Below are positions 25,099 to 34,342 of a stretch of DNA of 54,771 nt, in pieces (position 1 is the first letter of the stretch; every line of letters begins with the position of its first letter). Source of the stretch: SKVR01 sp964589855 (GTDB lineage Bacteria > Bacteroidota > Bacteroidia > Bacteroidales > UBA7960). The position numbers and the translations under genes were made by a program. The notes beneath the pieces were generated by a model. It was not told where the DNA came from, did no database searches, and was given only the letters and a program-made list of their open reading frames with translations. The stretch is from the NCBI GenBank assembly GCA_964589855.1, contig CAZPVB010000005.1, forward strand, positions 1 to 54,771, read 5' to 3'.

Positions 25099-25152
25099 AA
25101 ACATCAGAAACAAATATTTTACCTGCCTTTATCCTTCAAAATCAATTAGTTT

Positions 25153-25186
25153 ACGCAGCCCTTTTAGTGAGGGCTGTGTTTTTTTA
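25153..25186 (+). terminator. Intrinsic terminator of the Tyr/His-rich protein gene
   Basis: ACGCAGCCC (25153-25161) pairs with GGGCTGTGT (25171-25179), one G-T pair, loop of nine bases, followed by TTTTTT. It ends just before the convergent Rpn-family gene's stop at 25194. Confidence 0.85.
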
Positions 25187-25193
25187 TAAAGAT

Positions 25194-26412
25194 TTAAAGT
25201 GATTGAATCTCTTGTTGTGACAAACCCGTCATTTCAACAATTTCATGCAATGGTTTGCCTGAATCCTTGAGCAGTTTTGCATAATCCCGCAATTTTTCAT
25301 AAACCGATTCTTTCTCTTGTTTGTAAATATCAGCCTGCTTTTCGGATTCTTTCATTCGTTTCTCCAGTTCTTGCATCCTGATCTCCTGTTCATAAAAAGC
25401 GTATTCGGTCTGNNNNNNNNNNNNNNNNNNNNNNNNNNNNNNNNNNNNNNNNNNNNNNNNNNNNNNNNNNNNNNNNNNNNNNNNNNNNNNNNNNNNNNNN
25501 NNNNNNNNNNNNTGATTCTTTCTCTTGTTTGTGGACATCAGCCTGCTTTTCGGATTCTTTCCGGCGTTTTTCTTCTTCTTTTCTAAGTTTTTCTTCTTCT
25601 TTTCTTGCTTCTTCTTCGGCTTTCATTCGTTTCTCCAGTTCTTGCATCCTGATCTCCTGTTCATAAAAAGCGTATTCGGTCTGTCGTTCCAGTTCCAGAT
25701 TGCGCCTAAACTGATCGTCTTCCGTGGGTTCGCGCAAATAACTCACAATATCTTCAAACCCTTCGGGTACCTCCTGCAGATCAATGATATATTCAAAGTT
25801 GCTGCACCATGCCTGATTGAAAAGCGTCAGGAACTTTTCCAAACGGGTGCGCCGCTTTTCGGGCAATCGTGCTATCTGGATGATGTGCGACTGGTGCGTA
25901 AGATACTCTACAAAAAAACTTCTGGTCTTGATCCTCTTTTTGCTCACCGAATCAATCACATCACGGTTTACCTTTACAGCAAGGTAAGGAAGGTCTTCGA
26001 GTTTGTATCCCAAAATGTAAATGGTGATGATCGGGTAAATATTCTCATATCCTGGTAAAGGTTCAGATACCAAAGGTTCATCCCTAACGGATTCCTTTTT
26101 GTTCTTCCGCGGATTCAGGTAATTCATACCCAGATAATTGCGGAAGCGTTCTATGTCTGTTGGGAACTTTGACTTTTGCAGTTCGATAAGCACTGTAGTG
26201 GTGTCTCCCTGGTTGTTGCGTACCGTGGCTTTAAAATCAAGGCGAAAAATCTTCAATTGCTTTTTGTCATGCTGGTAGACCGATTCCTGTTGCTGAAGGG
26301 AAACACTGACCACTTCAGTATCCAGGATTACGCTCAGCACTTTTTTTGCATACCGCTCTTCCTGCATAAGGTATTTGAAAGCAATATCGTATAAAGGGTT
26401 GATGATCTTCAT
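25194..26412 (-). CDS. Rpn-family/PD-(D/E)XK nuclease-transposase protein, interrupted by an assembly gap
   Basis: A protein of the PD-(D/E)XK nuclease family transposase group (PF12784, Rpn-like). The start is the ATG at 26412 (MKIINPLYDIAFKYLMQEER), preferred over the upstream ATG at 26496. Family motifs: NPLYDIAFKYLM, FRLDFKATVRN...TTVLIELQKSKFPTDIERF (putative D...E-x-Q catalytic strand) and NIYPIITIYILGYKL. The C-terminal third is a charged coiled coil (EEEARKEEEKLRKEEEKRRK) with an internal duplication. A 100-N gap at 25413-25512 falls in that duplication. The part after the gap is in another frame as written, but the gap length is nominal, so this does not show a real frameshift. The C-terminus (LRDYAKLLKDSGKPLHEIVE, MTGLSQQEIQSL) is typical of the family. 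Confidence 0.8.
25350..25412 (-). repeat. 63-bp internal repeat, left copy (against the gap)
   Basis: Identical over 63 bp to 25621-25683. It encodes QTEYAFYEQEIRMQELEKRMK. The neighbouring 25306-25352 also matches 25514-25560 with three differences (KQADIYKQEKES versus KQADVHKQEKES). It ends exactly at the first N. Confidence 0.9.
25413..25512. other. Assembly gap (100 N)
   Basis: Exactly 100 unknown bases, a conventional scaffold placeholder. Both edges are copies of the same coding repeat, so the gap arises from the repeat and its true length is unknown. Confidence 0.98.
25621..25683 (-). repeat. 63-bp internal repeat, right copy
   Basis: Second copy of the coding repeat described at 25350-25412. 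Here it is followed on the coding strand by an extra AEEEARKEEEKLRKEEEKRR segment absent after the left copy. Confidence 0.9.
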
Positions 26413-26976
26413 AATTACTAGATTAGGGTAATCAAAAATACAAATAAAATACCTGATAAAAAACCAATACTTCACCAGAGAGGAGTATACGATCATCTTT
26501 AAGAACCAAACATCCTCTGTAGCATGAAAACTTCAGAACTATCTGCTAATCTTTTAATTCCTTTCGCAATCACAGGTAAGGTAAGCATTAAAACAAGGGA
26601 TTATGAAAATTAGAAATTCACAGAAAAGGATTGTGATATACTTTTGACAACAATTCTGACAATCTGCTATATCGAAAATAAAATTTAAGCATGTAAAAAG
26701 AATTGTTGATATTTGCACCAGGTTCATTGCAATGTTTTTTTACCTGGAGAGGTTTGAAGAACTTTGGTATTTCTTTTTATGCCCTTTTCCCTTTCAAGAC
26801 TGTTTAGCAAATAAAGCCTTCTTTCGCCAATTGAAAATGGTGAACATGAAAGTACAAACTGATTCATTCTCGATAAAAAACCTTTAAAATTGAATTCAGT
26901 ACCAGAACCCTATTGGCACATTATCAGAACACCAAACCGTTAAAACCGAAATGTTAACCCTTAAAAATAGTACATT
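26413..26976. other. Intergenic region without recognisable content
   Basis: A 564-bp AT-rich stretch between divergent genes. No plausible reading frame, strong hairpin, repeat or clear promoter box was found on either strand. Confidence 0.5.
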
Positions 26977-27468
26977 ATGAAGAAAATAATTTTACTACCG
27001 GCAGTACTGATTCTTATTTTGATTTTCGTAAATGCTTGCCAAACACAGCAGGAGGAAACCTACGAAACCGAATGGATTGGAAACACAAAAGAAGAAATAA
27101 TTGCAAATACGGAATTTCAGTTTCAGGGATTTAGCCGTACCATGAAAGAGGTAACCTACCGCTACCAGGAACTCTATTGGGCAGGAAAAGAAGAAAACTG
27201 GGAATATGCAGAATACCAGCGAGAGCATATATGGGAGGCTATGGAGCAAGGATATATAAGAAGACCTGAGCATGAAAAATCCGGGCGCATATTTATGGAG
27301 AATGCTCTGCCCGCTATGGAAAAAACCATTCAGTCAGCCATCCCGGAGGACTTTCACGAGCAGTTTCTGTCTATGATCGACATTTGCAATGCTTGTCACC
27401 ATATGGAAGAAGTCTCCTTTATTAAAATAGTGGAACCCACCATCAAAACATCGGTAGTGGAATGGTAA
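26977..27468 (+). CDS. Cytochrome c'-like lipoprotein with C-terminal CXXCH
   Basis: A 163-residue lipoprotein: lipobox VNAC (Cys21), then a predominantly helical mature domain (QFQGFSRTMKEVTYRYQELY, WEYAEYQREHIWEAMEQGYI, NALPAMEKTIQSAI, FHEQFLSMIDICNACHHMEE). The motif CNACH (137-141) near the C-terminus is a covalent heme c attachment site. Four helices with the heme site on the last one is the layout of class II cytochromes (cytochrome c' / c-556). It would sit in the periplasm attached to a membrane and could bind a gas ligand or carry electrons. No other cytochrome or oxidase gene is nearby. Family membership is inferred from architecture only. Confidence 0.72.
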   Translation: MKKIILLPAVLILILIFVNACQTQQEETYETEWIGNTKEEIIANTEFQFQGFSRTMKEVTYRYQELYWAGKEENWEYAEYQREHIWEAMEQGYIRRPEHEKSGRIFMENALPAMEKTIQSAIPEDFHEQFLSMIDICNACHHMEEVSFIKIVEPTIKTSVVEW

Positions 27469-27569
27469 ATCCTATTTCGGTTTAAAATAGTGTTAGCAAG
27501 AAAACAACTATTTTTTGTGTCTTTGAGAAGAAATCGTCAAAGACAAGGCTTTCGAAGTTTTTGAATCTA
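27469..27569. other. Intergenic, no recognised feature
   Basis: Short stretch after the cytochrome-like gene. The remainder of the gene-free region up to 28084 holds an R2 fragment, R1 copy C and about 360 bp (27726-28084) in which I see only a 24-codon frame (27823-27897) that I do not consider a gene. Confidence 0.4.
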
Positions 27570-27595
27570 AGGAGTTTACTTTTTGTAAATGACTG
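27570..27595 (+). repeat. Repeat R2 fragment
   Basis: AGGAGTTTACTTTTTGTAAA then TGACTG repeats the left end of R2 (copies at 14201-14284 and 17187-17266) with one change. It is directly joined to R1 copy C. Confidence 0.6.
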
Positions 27596-27596
27596 A

Positions 27597-27725
27597 TTCA
27601 TCTGGTTGTAATTTTATTAATTCAGTCAGATGGAGCTCGCCAAAAATACTCGTATTGCTTTTTACTTGTTGCGAAATTATAATCATCCGCGCGTGTCTGA
27701 ATAGTAATATCATGGCTCGGTTCAT
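27597..27725 (-). repeat. Dispersed repeat R1, copy C
   Basis: Read on the minus strand it starts ATGAACCGAGCCATGATATT, continues ACACGCGCGGATGATTATAA and GGCGAGCTCCATCTGACTGA, and ends ACCAGATGAA. It is collinear with copy B (34342-34471) along its 129 bp. CATCTG and CAGATG near the right end can pair into a hairpin. Confidence 0.75.
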
Positions 27726-28084
27726 TTTTATCACGATAAATATAGGAAAATATTAGGTTTATCTATTTTTCAAGATAATTGTTTTGCATTTATCAACTAA
27801 AACCTTTCAACGAAAAAACATCCATGAAAAAACCAGAATCACCTGAAGAGAGATTTTTTAAAACGTATTGTCTCATCAGTTTCCAAACTTACTTTTAAGA
27901 ATAATTAAGGTTTTCAGGGAAAAGGGAAAATGAGGATTTGGTTAACGGATCATCGGGTTTGGCAGAACAGACTATTAAATCCAAAGGGGTTCAGCATGCT
28001 CCGGAGTCATTAAACCTGTTTCTTGAAAAGAGGTCAACATTCGCCGGAATGTCAGGTATTTGATCATAGTTTGTTTGGAGGATA

Positions 28085-29482
28085 TTACTTCCCAATACAG
28101 AACCTCCCAAAAATATTTCCAAGCAGTTCGTCGTTGGTTATTTCGCCGGTTATAGTGCCCAGGTGGTGGAGGGCGGCGCGCAGATCGGAGGAGAGCAGGT
28201 CGCCGCTCAAACCATCGGTTACTCCGTTGTGCACCAGCTCCAGGGATTTGAGGGTTTCGCGCAAGGCCTGGTAATGGCGGCTGCTGGCTACGATACTTTG
28301 GTTGGCCTCTTCTACTCCTACCGATACAGAACGAAGCAGGGTTTCGTTGATCAGGTTGATATTTTCCTTGCGTTTGGCAGATACGAAAAGGGTTTCCATC
28401 TCAACCAAACTTTTAAAGTTGTGAGGAATCTCTTCGAGCATGTCTATTTTGTTGGCAATAAGGATCAGGGTTTTATCTTTTTCATCAATGGTTTTTCTGA
28501 ATTCGGCAATGGTTTCGTTGATCTGATCCATTGTTGTGGTGCTGGCATCAAAAACGTACAGTATGATGGCGGCTTGGTTGATTTTCTGGTAGGTACGCTC
28601 TATGCCGATGGTTTCGATGGTATCGGTGCTTTGGCGCAATCCGGCGGTATCTACAAAGCGGAAGGAAACCCCGTCAATCACGATTACATCTTCAATGGCA
28701 TCGCGTGTGGTGCCGGGTATTTCTGATACAATTGCTTTTTCTTCATTGAAAATGGCATTGAGCAGGGTAGATTTGCCAACGTTGGGTTCTCCGATGATGG
28801 CAACGGGGATGCCGTTTTTTAAAACATTGCCCAGTGAAAAAGATTTGATGAGTTGCGTGAGTTCTTTTTTGATGGTGGTAAGCAGTTCGGTCAATTTTTC
28901 GCGATTGGCAAATTCCACATCTTCTTCACTGAAATCGAGTTCCAGTTCAATCAGTGAGGCAAAATCCAGCAATTGTGCGCGAAGTTGTTGTATCCGTTCT
29001 GAAAAATGTCCGCGCATCTGCCTGAAAGCCAAAGTGTGCGATGTGGAGGAGTTGGATGCGATCAGGTCTGCCACGGCTTCTGCCTGCGACAGATCCATCT
29101 TACCGTTGAGGAAAGCGCGAAGGGTAAACTCACCGGGGCTGGCCATGCGGCATCCCTGATCTATGAGTACCCGCAATATTTCCTGTTGAATGAACCAGGA
29201 TCCGTGACAGGAGATCTCTGCCAGGTCTTCTCCTGTGTAGGAATTGGGATTCTCAAATTTGGTGAGAAGAACCTCATCAATGGGTTTTCCGTCTTCTTTT
29301 ATCTGACCCAGAACCACCTGTTGGGCAGGTATTTCACGGGGGTCTTTATGAGCATAAGGGTAGAAAACCTTTTGTATGATATCAAAAGTATTTTTTCCTG
29401 AAACACGCAGTACTGCTATGGCGCCGGTGCCAGCAGCAGTGGCAATGGCACAAATGGTGTCTTCTGATTGATAAACGGCCAT
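28085..29482 (-). CDS. mnmE: tRNA uridine-5-carboxymethylaminomethyl modification GTPase
   Basis: MnmE works with MnmG to install the (carboxymethyl)aminomethyl group at wobble U34 of certain tRNAs. The start is ATG 29482 (MAVYQSEDTICAIATAAGTG), supported by an AGGAGG site five bases upstream; the frame extends to 29527 but that part is not conserved. About 465 residues. N-terminal THF-binding domain (SGKNTFDIIQKVF, CHGSWFIQQEIL, GEFTLRAFLNGKMDLSQAEA), helical domain, an inserted G domain with GEPNVGKSTL (G1), GTTRD (G2), DTAGLR (G3), NKID (G4) and a SAK-type G5, and the catalytic C-terminal GRFCIGK. It is monocistronic. Complete by all motifs. Confidence 0.97.
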   Translation of the reverse strand: MAVYQSEDTICAIATAAGTGAIAVLRVSGKNTFDIIQKVFYPYAHKDPREIPAQQVVLGQIKEDGKPIDEVLLTKFENPNSYTGEDLAEISCHGSWFIQQEILRVLIDQGCRMASPGEFTLRAFLNGKMDLSQAEAVADLIASNSSTSHTLAFRQMRGHFSERIQQLRAQLLDFASLIELELDFSEEDVEFANREKLTELLTTIKKELTQLIKSFSLGNVLKNGIPVAIIGEPNVGKSTLLNAIFNEEKAIVSEIPGTTRDAIEDVIVIDGVSFRFVDTAGLRQSTDTIETIGIERTYQKINQAAIILYVFDASTTTMDQINETIAEFRKTIDEKDKTLILIANKIDMLEEIPHNFKSLVEMETLFVSAKRKENINLINETLLRSVSVGVEEANQSIVASSRHYQALRETLKSLELVHNGVTDGLSGDLLSSDLRAALHHLGTITGEITNDELLGNIFGRFCIGK

Positions 29483-29487
29483 GATAT

Positions 29488-29493
29488 CCTCCT
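29488..29493 (-). promoter_or_regulatory. Strong Shine-Dalgarno site of mnmE
   Basis: AGGAGG on the minus strand, five bases before the ATG at 29482. Such a site is unusual in this window, where most genes have AT-rich leaders, and it fixes the start codon. Confidence 0.75.
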
Positions 29494-29578
29494 TCTTTTT
29501 GTGAAAACGTATTACAAACGTACACAATTTTTAAGGATTACGTTGAGGAAGGGGCAGTAAAATTTTATAAATCTAAAT

Positions 29579-31252
29579 TCAGGGTTGGCGCATATCGGCT
29601 GACATTTCTCTTTCGGCTCTGAATTCAGAGGTCTCATTCCACTCGGGCCAATAGGTATCATTGGCAAGCGCCATGCCTGTTTCATAAAAGAGCCAAAGGT
29701 TTTGATCCAGCCCTTTCCAGTCCCACATATCTGTTATCACATCGTTGGGGTTATGATACCTGCCTTGGGCATCTTCCTGAACTTTTTGGGCGTATTCCTC
29801 ATCGCGTCCAATAAAATCATTGCCACTGTTGGCATAAATCATAGGAACACCTTTTTTCACAAAAGGAAAATGATCGGAGCGGTAAAAATATCCTCTTTCG
29901 GGGTAGGGTTCAGGATTGACTTCGCGGCCTTGTTTTTCTGCCTGTTCTTCCAGAAATCTCTGAATATTTGAAGAACTGTAACCCACTACCTCAATGTCGT
30001 GTGTAGGTCCATAAACATTCAGTCCATCCATATTAATGCCTCCGGCGGTTTTTTCAAGTGGAAAGATGGGATTTTCGGCGTAGTATTTTGCACCGATCAA
30101 TCCGGATTCTTCGGCGGTAAGTGCAATGAATACAACTGATCTTTCAGGGGCAGGTTCCAGGTTGGCAAATTTTTCTGCGATCACCATGAGCGCAGCTGTT
30201 CCGGTGGCATTGTCAATAGCGCCGTTATAGATATCCACGCCATCATCAGTTTCCACCATACCGAGATGATCCCAGTGCGCCATGTAAAGAATATATTCGT
30301 CGGGTCTTTCCCTGCCTTCCAAATAACCCATAATATTGTCTGATTCGCTCTGCACGTAATTTACTTTAAAATCAACCGACATACTCATGTTTAAGGGGAA
30401 TGGTTGAAAATCATCGGACAGCGCCATGTCTTTAACCATTTCCAGCGACAATCCTGCCATCTCCATCATCAAAACTGCGGTATCGTAATGAATCCATCCT
30501 TCCACCAAAGCAGGTTCTACCTCTCTGGGTCCTCCCATATAGTATTGCGGACCAGACCATGAGTTGCGCACCACATCCCACCCATAGGAAGCAGGTTCGG
30601 TTTCGTGTATCACCAGGATGCCTGCTGCTCCCTGCCGGGCGGCTTCTTCATACTTGTATGTCCATCTGCCATAATAGGTCATGGCGTTGCCCGTAAAAAC
30701 ATCTTCATCCTGTGTGGCAAATCCCGGGTCATTGACCAGTACCACAACCGTTTTGCCCTGCACATCTATGCCTTCATAATCGTTCCAGTTATATTCGGGC
30801 GCTACAATGCCATAACCGGCAAACACCAATTCTGAATTGCGAAGGGAGATACTGTCTGAAAGTCTTGCTGATCCCACCACCATATCGTTCAGATATTCAA
30901 AGGCGACGGTATCATTCTCTGACTTTACCACCATATCAGTAAAATCTGATCCTTCTATTTCAAGCAAAGGAACCGTTTGTCTGAAACTACCGTCATTTGC
31001 CGGCAAAAGACCTAGGCGCCGAAACTCGGCTTCAATAAACGCCTCTGTCTTATTTCCTCCGGGAGTAGAAGGTGCGCGACCTTCAAAATTGTCAGAGGAA
31101 AGTGTGGTTACCAGTTTGGAGTAGTTGGGACTAAATTCCTGTATCTCCTTAATCTCAGCAGGAGTGCAAAACTGAAAGGCGATTAAAGAAAACAGGGATA
31201 AGGCAGATAAGGATAATATTTTTACTATCTGTATTTTCATCTTTATTTTCAT
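29579..31252 (-). CDS. M28-family zinc metallopeptidase with PA domain
   Basis: An exported aminopeptidase-type enzyme of about 557 residues. The start is ATG 31252 or the in-frame ATG at 31240, both giving a signal sequence (VKILSLSALSLFSLIAFQFC); the frame runs to 31285. A cysteine after the hydrophobic core is not in a canonical lipobox. A protease-associated (PA) insert follows (about 130-250: YGIVAPEYNWNDYEGIDVQG, AARQGAAGILVIHET). The peptidase domain shows the M28 metal ligands in order: MAHWDHLG, GAIDNATGTA, LTAEESGLIG (catalytic Glu and ligand Glu), INMDGLN and YRSDHFPFVKKGVPM. Likely removes N-terminal residues from peptides in the periplasm. It stands between mnmE and the iron importer without operon partners. 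Confidence 0.93.
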   Translation of the reverse strand: MKIKMKIQIVKILSLSALSLFSLIAFQFCTPAEIKEIQEFSPNYSKLVTTLSSDNFEGRAPSTPGGNKTEAFIEAEFRRLGLLPANDGSFRQTVPLLEIEGSDFTDMVVKSENDTVAFEYLNDMVVGSARLSDSISLRNSELVFAGYGIVAPEYNWNDYEGIDVQGKTVVVLVNDPGFATQDEDVFTGNAMTYYGRWTYKYEEAARQGAAGILVIHETEPASYGWDVVRNSWSGPQYYMGGPREVEPALVEGWIHYDTAVLMMEMAGLSLEMVKDMALSDDFQPFPLNMSMSVDFKVNYVQSESDNIMGYLEGRERPDEYILYMAHWDHLGMVETDDGVDIYNGAIDNATGTAALMVIAEKFANLEPAPERSVVFIALTAEESGLIGAKYYAENPIFPLEKTAGGINMDGLNVYGPTHDIEVVGYSSSNIQRFLEEQAEKQGREVNPEPYPERGYFYRSDHFPFVKKGVPMIYANSGNDFIGRDEEYAQKVQEDAQGRYHNPNDVITDMWDWKGLDQNLWLFYETGMALANDTYWPEWNETSEFRAEREMSADMRQP

Positions 31253-31497
31253 GATCAGGTTTTTTTGGTGAAGTTGGAAAAACATAAAAACAAGATTTTA
31301 ACACAAGGATATTATTTTTGTTTAAGTAGCTGCTTTCTGAACTCTGATGGTGCTATATCCGGAAATGAAAAAATGCATTGGATGGAAAAGAAAAATCGTT
31401 GTTTATAAAACTTTTTGCCCTAAAAGTGATTACTAGGATATATATGTTGTTGTTTTTCCTTAATTTTAAATTACCAAACTTTTTTAAAACTATACAA

Positions 31498-32526
31498 ATG
31501 ATGAAAAGTCTCAAACTTATTTTTTTTGCTCTTCTTTCGGTTATCATCTTCCTTCAGGGATGCAGTAATGGTCAGGAAGAGGTCAATGTCTATTCAGGTC
31601 GTCATTATCAGACGGATGAGAATCTATTCAGAGAATTTACTCAGCAGACGGGCATTAAGGTCAATCTGGTAAAAGCCAACAGCGACCAGTTGCTCAATCG
31701 CCTGGAGATGGAGGGAGAGAACACTCCTGCCGATATCCTGATTACTGCTGATGCAGGACGTTTGATTATTGCAAAAGAGAAAGGATTGCTACAGCCTGTG
31801 AATTTTGATAACTTATCAGACATCGTACCTGGTTATTTGCATGATAAAGATTTTTACTGGACAGGCTTTACAAAGCGTGCACGCGTGATTGTTTATGACA
31901 AAGAGCGGGTAGATCCTGCTTTATTAAATTCTTACGAATCCCTTGCCGATAGTATCTGGGAAGGAAGGGTGCTGGTAAGATCATCGCAGAATCATTACAA
32001 CCAAACCCTTATGGCATCTGTCATCGCCCACGTGGGCGAAGAAAAGGCAGAACAATGGGCCCGTAAACTTGTGGCGAACATGGCACAGGAACCCAAAGGC
32101 AACGATCGCGATCAGGTGAAAGCCATTGCAGCCGGCATTGGTGATGTAGCCATCGTCAATACTTACTATATGGGATTATTGCTCAACTCATCCAATCCTG
32201 AAGAGCAGAAAGTGGGAAAACAGGCAGGCATTTTCTTCCCCAATCAGCAGGGCAGGGGTGCGCATATCAATATTAGCGGAGCCGCCATCACTGCCCATTC
32301 ATCCAATACCGCCAATGCACAAAAACTGATTGAGTTTTTACTGGACAACAAGGCACAAGAAGCCTTTACAAATGAAACTTACGAATACCCGGTGAATAAA
32401 AATGTAGAATGGTCGCCATTGTTAACAGGATGGGGAGATTTTAAACCCGATACTTTGCCGCTGGATGAACTGGGAGAACACCTCGATAAAAGCATGATCA
32501 TTTTTGATCAGGCAGGTTGGAGGTAA
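31498..32526 (+). CDS. fbpA: Ferric-iron ABC transporter substrate-binding lipoprotein
   Basis: Periplasmic Fe(III)-binding protein of the FbpA/FutA/AfuA type. Adjacent ATGs at 31498 and 31501 begin a lipoprotein signal with lipobox FLQGC (Cys22); the frame extends upstream to 31378 but without signal character. Motifs: VNVYSGRHYQTDENLFREF, PADILITADAGRLIIAKEKG, TGFTKRARVIVYD, VLVRSSQNHYNQTLMASVIA, GDVAIVNTYYMGLLL (the paired tyrosines of family iron sites) and INISGAAITAHSSN. The permease gene follows after 172 bp and the ATPase gene after that, making a complete importer. About 342 residues, normal for the family. Confidence 0.92.
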   Translation: MMKSLKLIFFALLSVIIFLQGCSNGQEEVNVYSGRHYQTDENLFREFTQQTGIKVNLVKANSDQLLNRLEMEGENTPADILITADAGRLIIAKEKGLLQPVNFDNLSDIVPGYLHDKDFYWTGFTKRARVIVYDKERVDPALLNSYESLADSIWEGRVLVRSSQNHYNQTLMASVIAHVGEEKAEQWARKLVANMAQEPKGNDRDQVKAIAAGIGDVAIVNTYYMGLLLNSSNPEEQKVGKQAGIFFPNQQGRGAHINISGAAITAHSSNTANAQKLIEFLLDNKAQEAFTNETYEYPVNKNVEWSPLLTGWGDFKPDTLPLDELGEHLDKSMIIFDQAGWR

Positions 32527-32698
32527 GGACCGCTGCTGCAACCCGGGCAAAACCTTTGGAAATGCAAATGTTTAGTTTCGAGTTAACCGGAAACATTCTT
32601 ATAAAGACAAGCAAACCCCGTCAAATGGCTTTTACCAGCAAGCAATAAAAGTAATTGAATTCGGATAAAATGATAAACTTTTAACAAGATGTTTTTCA

Positions 32699-34342
32699 AT
32701 GCCTTACTCCCTGTCAAATAGGTTTTATCAAGTCAAAAAGATGATCACCAACGGATGGGTTGTGGGTACTTTCATACTTGCATTGCTTATTTCTGTGCCG
32801 CTAATCATCGTTTTTTCCAATGCCCTTCAGCCGGGCGATGATATCTGGTCGCACATCACCCGGAATCTCCTGCCGCGTTATATCCTCAACACACTGATTC
32901 TGTCCATTGGAGTGGGAGTGCTAACCTTCATCATGGGCACTGGGCTGGCATGGATCACAACCATGTATTCTTTTCCGGGAAAAACTTTTTTCAGCCGTGC
33001 CTTGATACTGCCCATCGCCTTGCCTGCTTACATCAGTGGGTTTACATGGGCCGGGATTCTTGATTTCACCTCTCCCGTTTACCTTTTTTTCAGGGAAAAC
33101 TTTGGCATCCATACCGGACAGCATCTTTTTTTCGATATCTTATCGATGCCAGGTGCCATAGTAATCTTTTCCCTTGCGCTTTTCCCTTATGTTTTTCTGA
33201 TTACGCGTACGTACTTCGCCAAACAGTCAACTACTTTTCTGGAAGTAGCTGCTTCACTGGGAAGAAAACCGGGTTCTGTGTTTTTAAGGGTAGCATTGCC
33301 CATGGCACGACCTGCCATCGTTGCGGGTGTTTCGCTTGTGATTATGGAGGTACTCAACGACTATGGTCTTGTCTATTATTTTGGTATCGATACTTTTACA
33401 ACGGGTATTTTTCAGGCCTGGTTCAACTTTGGCAATCCGGGAAGCGCGCTCAAATTGTCAGCATTTTTGATGTTGTTCGTTTTTATCCTCATTTTTACCG
33501 AGAAATTTCAACGCCGCCATATGCGCTTTCATAGTGGAGGCGATCAAAACCGGCCTGTGGCACCTGCTCGTTTAAAAAAGATATCTTCTTTGTTGGCCTT
33601 TTTGGCATGTTTCATTCCCTTTTTGCTTGGGTTTCTCATTCCTCTTTCCATGTTGGTTTACTGGTCTTTTCTGGAATCTGACACCTGGATACAGCAGCGA
33701 TTCTATGAACTGGTACTCAATAGTTTTTTGCTGGCTGGTACTGCTTCTGTGCTGGTGATGGTGGCAGCAGTTTTCATTGGTTTTACGGTAAGAACTTTTC
33801 CCGGCAAAGTGATCCGGCAGGCTGCAGGTATTGCCACTCTGGGATATGCATTGCCCGGAGCAGTGGTTGCCGTAGGTATATTATCTGCTCTGTTATCTCT
33901 GGATGCGCTGCTGATATCCTGGATGCCTTTCAGAATGATCCTTACGGGCACCTGGTATGCACTGGTATTCGCCTATGTGGTAAGGTTTCTTACGGTGGGA
34001 TACAACAATACAAGCAGCGGGTTTGAGGGGATCTCTCCATCCATGGATGAAACATCGCGCTCGCTCGGACGGTCGGACCGGGCAACCCTGTGGCATATCA
34101 ACCTGCCTCTGCTCAGGGGGGCTTTGCTGGCCGGCTTTCTGCTGGTGTTTATTGATACCCTGAAAGAGCTGCCCCTGACCCTTATATTGCGACCTTTTAA
34201 TTTTGATACCTTGGCCATCAGAGCTTTTGAATTTGCTTCTGATGAAAGGATTGCCGAGGCTTCACCCGCTGCAGTTATAATTGTGATCATCGGTATTTTG
34301 CCGGTGATGCTTCTTCATAAGATATCCGGAAAGGAAAAATGA
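32699..34342 (+). CDS. fbpB: Ferric-iron ABC transporter permease (duplicated, FbpB type)
   Basis: A 547-residue permease made of two fused homologous halves, about 12 TM segments, as in FbpB/HitB. Each half carries an EAA loop contacting the ATPase: TFLEVAASLGRKPGSVFLRV (about 180-199) in the first and MDETSRSLGRSDRATLWHIN (about 450-470) in the second, both followed by a Pro-containing LP motif. The start ATG at 32699 is chosen; a second in-frame ATG at 32741 lies immediately before TM1 and is possible. The stop codon lies against repeat R1 copy B, which fills the space to the ATPase gene. Confidence 0.93.
   Translation: MPYSLSNRFYQVKKMITNGWVVGTFILALLISVPLIIVFSNALQPGDDIWSHITRNLLPRYILNTLILSIGVGVLTFIMGTGLAWITTMYSFPGKTFFSRALILPIALPAYISGFTWAGILDFTSPVYLFFRENFGIHTGQHLFFDILSMPGAIVIFSLALFPYVFLITRTYFAKQSTTFLEVAASLGRKPGSVFLRVALPMARPAIVAGVSLVIMEVLNDYGLVYYFGIDTFTTGIFQAWFNFGNPGSALKLSAFLMLFVFILIFTEKFQRRHMRFHSGGDQNRPVAPARLKKISSLLAFLACFIPFLLGFLIPLSMLVYWSFLESDTWIQQRFYELVLNSFLLAGTASVLVMVAAVFIGFTVRTFPGKVIRQAAGIATLGYALPGAVVAVGILSALLSLDALLISWMPFRMILTGTWYALVFAYVVRFLTVGYNNTSSGFEGISPSMDETSRSLGRSDRATLWHINLPLLRGALLAGFLLVFIDTLKELPLTLILRPFNFDTLAIRAFEFASDERIAEASPAAVIIVIIGILPVMLLHKISGKEK

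Noticed and set aside
26930..26950. TTGGCACATTATCAG-like sequence upstream of the cytochrome-like gene as a sigma-54 promoter
   Set aside because: There is no acceptable -12 element at the required spacing.
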